A DNA stretch of 64,000 bases from Corbicula japonica (taxonomy: Eukaryota > Mollusca > Bivalvia > Venerida > Cyrenidae): contig JAZAYU010000007.1 of the NCBI GenBank assembly GCA_038501625.1, positions 3,079,685-3,143,684 on the forward strand, in the 5' to 3' direction. A program made the translations under genes and the position numbers. The notes beneath the pieces were generated by a model that did no database searches, was not told the origin of the DNA, and worked only from the letters and a program-made list of their open reading frames with translations. This document shows positions 59,325 through 64,000 of the stretch, piece by piece. The first letter of the stretch is position 1. Every line of letters starts with the position of its first letter.

Positions 59325-61480
59325 ATAATAAGATCATATTTTCCAAATACAGCAACTACGTGCCAGATAGAACAAAATTCCGAACAACCTTTACATGAAG
59401 AATGTATACAAATCATATTATAAATTAACAGTTCTTGCAAAACAATTCAACAAATAAAACAATATTTTTCATAGACGTTGACGTTTCTGTTTTATTTGTC
59501 TAAGCGAATTCTTGAATCAAAACATCGGATAAAACAGCACAAAGTATATTTGCATCAGTGTATCTAAGTTTCAAGGCAACGGTTTTGAGAAAAGAAACAT
59601 ATTTTATTAATTTAACATTATGAAACAGTCAACAATCATGATTTTCTAAGAAAAACTCGAGTCATAATAATATTATGCTAGTCGTTGAAATCTAAACTTA
59701 AAACTCATGCATCAAAGTAACGTTTACGTACCCAAATCTACGACCATAAATGCTATGATTAAATACCTAAACAACATGATTTTAATATATATTTCAAACG
59801 TTTGGGTGTGCAGTTGCATTGCATTTGATCGTATAGCCATTTTTTTACATTTTATAACATCGAATATTTGGAGATTTGGTGATGAGTATGACAACTTAAA
59901 CGAACTTACTCGAAAAACCAAAGAGTTTGACCAATCTAAATCTATCTTAAAGCAATTGAAACGAGTAGAAGGCGTAAACAATAGTTTGTCGCGGTTGAGC
60001 ATAACAATTTAAAACAATACAGAATTTTACAAATAAACAGTTAATTATATTAACTGCTCCGCTGATTTTAGAAACGATTAATGCCATTGGACTGATTGAA
60101 CGAAAGTTAAAACATAAATATTGAAATACCAAATTTCAACTTAGTTGATACATTGATATTGAAAACCCAATGTCGACCTAGTGGGAGTGCAAAATAATGT
60201 TTACATTCAAATAAGCTGTTATGTCCAATGTGTTTATTGTACGTATGGGCTTCTTTATAAAGGAGCGATCGTGGTAAGCGAAAGTCTTTGGTAAAATAAT
60301 GGGTACGCATTTACATATATCTGTCTGGGTGCGTGCGAATATTCTAACATCAATGAAAATGGAACTGAAAGTCATCAAAAATGACAAATATGACAATATT
60401 ACAGGCTCGGTTTGATTTAGCCTGCTCATAGGCAGTTATGCAAATGCATATTACTGCCCATGCCGCCTAGGCCGTGATAGAGCGCAACTCAATATTTACA
60501 CATATAAACAGTATAATTCTCATCCATCCCCAAAAATACCAAGACAATTTTTTTTTTCAACTTCACGATGAACTAAACACTAATATACACATGTTGTTAT
60601 TCTATTACGAAATGAAACAATAGTTGGAATCGCAAGGCAAAGTTCTATAAGAACACTCATCGGCATACTTTCGAGGTCTTGATCGGAGACTCACAGAGAT
60701 CTGCTGAGAAGGCGCTATTTTTTCGTCCATGTATTATTAAAGATAAACTGATAAAAAGACTTGAACCATTCTGTATGAAAATTAATCTATAGTCATTTAA
60801 TATGTTTTAATATGTGAACACCATTTAGTTGATTTGTTTGGAGATAACAGATCGCTAACTTGGATTCGATGCGCAAGCAAAAAATCTTCATCGTTCGGTC
60901 AGAAAAGATAACGAAAAGAGTGGTTACTAATGGCTACTCTTTAGATACCATTAGAGAGCGAAATGAAAAAATAAAAAAGCTAACCATTTAAGTCGGTTTT
61001 GTCGTCGTTATGTAATATAAGGTAGCAATTAGAGGTATTTTATCGTCATGTTAAAAACGGTTACAATATGAGGGAATCTCATCGCAGTTCTGTAATATAA
61101 GTCAGCAAATAGGAATGGGGTCACGTTATGGATAAAGGTCATGTGTTTGAAGTAAATTATAAATTGATGTCGTTGACGCTGTTGCTGTGTCAGTTTGGTG
61201 TCCCCTAAATGTAACTACAGATATTTAAAAATACACAAGGGTTCAATGAGATATCATTATCAATGAGATATTTTTAGGCAAATACTGGTTAACACTTATT
61301 TTCATTTAATTAATTTTTTCGAATTTGTGCTTTTAGCACGCATTTTCGTGAATTTGACAGTTGGGTTGGCTTGTTGTATTTGTAACAAACAATAGGTGTT
61401 TCAGTATTCTTAAAATAATTAGGTACTGCTGTTTCAACCGCTTTAGCTTTAAATATAACTTGGGAGTTCAACAAATAAAG
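59325..61480. other. No confirmed gene; upstream of the unknown spliced gene
   Basis: A minus-strand frame at 60002-59908 ends at a strong donor (tttttcga|gtaagt), but its phase does not fit exon A at 59131. A dispersed repeat lies at 60372-60530. Nothing else was recognised. Confidence 0.4.
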
Positions 61481-61482
61481 GA

Positions 61483-61634
61483 TATTTGTTTTTACCAGTG
61501 TAAGATAGAAATATATTTCACCGAGTGAGCTCCGGAATTCGTATCTTCACGAGTGGCGAAGCCACGAGTGAAAATACATAATTCCGGAGTTCACGAGTGA
61601 AAAATATTTCTATCTTTCACTTGTAAAAACAAAT
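61483..61634. repeat. 152-bp hairpin with CACGAGTGG loop
   Basis: atttgtttttaccagtgtaa / ttcacttgtaaaaacaaat arms continue inward (gatagaaatatatttcac, gagctccggaatt). The centre is cacgagtggcgaagccacga, itself self-complementary. Confidence 0.9.
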
Positions 61635-61934
61635 TTTCTTTTTATTTTATGCTTTTTGTGCAAAATGTGCGCGAAATATACAGAAAGTTGCAAGAAATGG
61701 CGCCAAAACCGCTTGTTTATGACGTGACGTCATGACGTCAAAAATACAAATTTGAGCCCGTTTTCTAAACGTTCTCATTTGGTATGTTATATGCGTTTGA
61801 GTATCAACGTGAAAAAATCAGTGAAAATAAAAATGATATTCCACTGTTTGAAAACAGTAAAATAGATCTACCATTTTTATTTCACCGGGAAAAATCTATA
61901 ATTCACTGAAAATCAAAAAATAATTTCTATTCCT

Positions 61935-62241
61935 TTATTTAAAAAAAAAAGAAATGTTAAGTATATTTCCTTGTTGATCAGATTTCATGTCAATATGTGG
62001 TCTGAGAACATGCAGAGTGTAACACTGAATAAAACTTCCAACTTCATGAAGTGGATGAGTTCTTATGACAATGTAATCGGCTTCTTCATCCAGTTTACAT
62101 AGACTTGATATAGAAAGAAAAGCCATCCGTGAAAGCATAGCATTTTTGCCAGATTGCTTTAAAATAACATGAAGGTCATGGACGGAACAATCATCACGTG
62201 ATTCCCTTTTGATGTTACCATTAATTTGATTACCATGCGGC
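61935..62241 (-). CDS. Probable terminal exon, unknown protein
   Basis: On the minus strand the frame is open from 62241 (after ataatctag) to a stop at 61935, about 101 codons with protein-like content: RESRDDCSVHDLHVILKQSG, then AMLSRMAFLSISSLCKLDEE, then YIVIRTHPLHEVGSFIQCY. AATAAA overlaps the stop region (tttaaataaagg), fitting a last exon with a very short 3' UTR. No good donor is present. An internal acceptor-like ttattttaaag (62150) could shorten it. It is not joined in frame to the gene at 57181-59131, so it would belong to a separate gene starting to the right. I do not recognise it. Confidence 0.45.
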
Positions 62242-62244
62242 CTA

Positions 62245-64000
62245 GATTATCGTTTCCGTATTTCAAGAAATGCGAATGTATATTAAACGTCATAATCAGC
62301 ATAAAATGATAAAAAGGAAAATGAACATTATTTAATTAAAATGTAAACTCTATGATAAATAATTTTATGGTCTTTGAGAATAATAATAGAGGTTAACTAA
62401 TGTAATCTACTGGATGTTGACGTTATTCTTTAAAAAAGAGTCTGGAACATCTAGTACCGAACTTCTGGAGGTATTTATTTTTAATATTCATTTTGTCATA
62501 TGTTTTATAATTGACTTTCTGTTGCCATTAAAAATCTAGAAAAAGAAAAATAATCTATTTATCTGTTGAAATCAACCTCGTTCTGCCGTTAGCGGTAATC
62601 TTGATGGTTCTCTAGTTATTCGATAACGTTGTTTTTTTTTCTAACAAAAACACGTTTGATTAAATTATCGATTTTGACTGATCTAATTTTTCCAATTATA
62701 TTTCTTTTATAGTCTCTTGTTTTTTGTATCAATCTTTGTATGTGTCATCATGAAAATCTGTCCATTCCAAATGCTAATGTCAGATTCTGTTGCTTCGCTG
62801 TTTCTTGCATGTTGCGTTCGTATTTGATCTGATTTGATTTTATTATACATATTACTTGTAGAAAATTTGTTATTTACGCACGACATTGTCTAAAGATTAA
62901 TGATTTGTGTAATAATAACTGTATAGATCTGATGTAATACTTAAAATTTATAAAAAGAGACAGATACACGAAAAATATCAAAGGTGATAGTGCTTGATTG
63001 TGCCTAAAACAAATGTCTTTCATAACGAGAGTTTGGCGCAAAATTATCTTCATTATAATTATATATAAGTTAGACCAGTATTGTGCCAATCTCTTAATAT
63101 GATGATGACCATGGAAACCTGATTGTGGTATTTGTACATTAAATATTTGTCCATGCAAAGCGGTGTAGGACATGTAGGACCCCAGAAAAACAATCGGTTT
63201 ACCCATCTCACGACAACAATTGGAGAAGCTGAACAGAATACGTATTTCATGGGGATCTTAGCGCGTAAATCTTCCGTACGATGACAAAGCAAGCTTTACA
63301 GTCAGACGATAACTTGCGAGGTTGAATAACAACTGTACATATCATCCTTGATTTGTTATTGATTAAATCAGTATAAGTGATATTGATAAATATTTATATT
63401 GGTTGGAAAATAGTCATATGTAAATGCCAACAACACCATTGGATGTTTCGCTGTTATCTCTTATGGTTATATTGCACACATAATCTGGTGATAATGGGTG
63501 CATAAGTAAGACAACGTCAGAGTCTAGGCCATTCGGATTGAAATTAGACCTGTTGCTGGTAATAAATATCATCTTAAGCTTAGCTAGTTAGGTAGTTAAA
63601 GAATAGCAAGCTTAGCTAGTTAGGGTAGTTAAAGGGAAGCAAGCAAACAAACTTAGACATCCTCGCAGCTTGTAATAATCCTACTTTGAAAATCAAATTT
63701 GTCTGAAAAGTGCACTTAAAACGGAGGCTACTATAACACGTATTGTTTTGAAGCCGAGAGATTATTTCTACTAATCTTATTTTCCAGTAACACGTGCCAA
63801 TGTTATTTTGGTAATGACTTTGGACGTGTCAGATACTTAAATTCAAACATAGAAATCTCCTTTTTTATCGGACCAGAGTTAGTTCATACGTCTATTAACT
63901 TTCCGGAACAATTTATTAATTTGCAGTTAAGTTCTATTTATCTGGTAAATCATATTAAATCATTATTAAAATATTTTATTTTTCAAAGCATTCCTGTAAA
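62245..64000. other. No confirmed gene to the window end
   Basis: Minus-strand frames at 63292-62874 overlap each other in two frames and show no family motif. A short direct repeat (aagcttagctagttaggtag) occurs at 63575-63635. Upstream exons of the 61935 candidate might lie here but were not found. Confidence 0.4.

Noticed and set aside
59724..60002. Minus-strand frame with a strong donor as the exon preceding 59131
   Set aside because: Its phase joins exon A in a frame with an early stop; the phase that fits has a stop shortly upstream.

Overview
The window is AT-rich animal DNA: few genes, long introns, GT-AG splice sites, AATAAA poly(A) signals, dinucleotide and trinucleotide microsatellites, LINE and SINE remnants and many foldback (MITE-like) elements. 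The repeat vocabulary ('aaggtcaaggtca' arrays, 'gatctgatcaggatc' elements, LINEs ending in gctgaaataaactgatactgata) and the small glycine-rich secreted proteins point to a mollusc, most likely a bivalve. No bacterial or viral gene organisation was seen. No complete RNA gene or CRISPR array was found.

The main content is a dispersed cluster of five short secreted glycine-rich proteins: 18.3 kb (+), 29.3 kb (+), 33.2 kb (-), 39.1 kb (-) and 47.1 kb (+). All five share one plan: a signal peptide, a Gly/Tyr/Phe-rich mature part of about 60-75 residues, the whole reading frame in one exon, and an untranslated 3' exon. For the 29, 33 and 39 kb genes a short untranslated first exon behind a TATA-like box can also be proposed. 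The 33 and 39 kb copies are clearly recent duplicates, because introns, promoter region and 3' exon also align. Two members carry natural six-histidine tracts. They resemble bivalve shell-matrix or byssal glycine-rich proteins and glycine-rich antimicrobial peptides; sequence alone does not separate these roles.

From 57.2 to 59.1 kb on the minus strand lie the last three coding exons of a spliced gene of unknown family, with perfect phase and consensus splice sites. Another probable terminal exon lies at 61.9-62.2 kb (-). Broken coding sequences are: a protein-kinase pseudogene (5.7-6.4 kb), two decayed integrase-core (DDE) genes (9.0-9.9 and 11.4-12.5 kb, -), two LINE reverse-transcriptase C-termini (41 and 55 kb), and an unrecognised coding-like segment split by a MITE (52.8-53.3 kb, -).

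Layout: 0-5.5 kb microsatellites, minisatellite and a tandem repeat field; 5.7-12.5 kb kinase and integrase pseudogenes; 15-19 kb first glycine-rich gene amid hairpins; 19.6-27 kb repeats including a 1.45 kb tandem duplication; 27-40 kb three glycine-rich genes between two copies of a tRNA-headed SINE-like unit; 40-46 kb large inverted repeats and a LINE with a nested palindrome; 46-48.5 kb fifth glycine-rich gene; 49-56 kb MITEs, GA microsatellite and LINE tail; 57-62 kb the unknown spliced gene(s).
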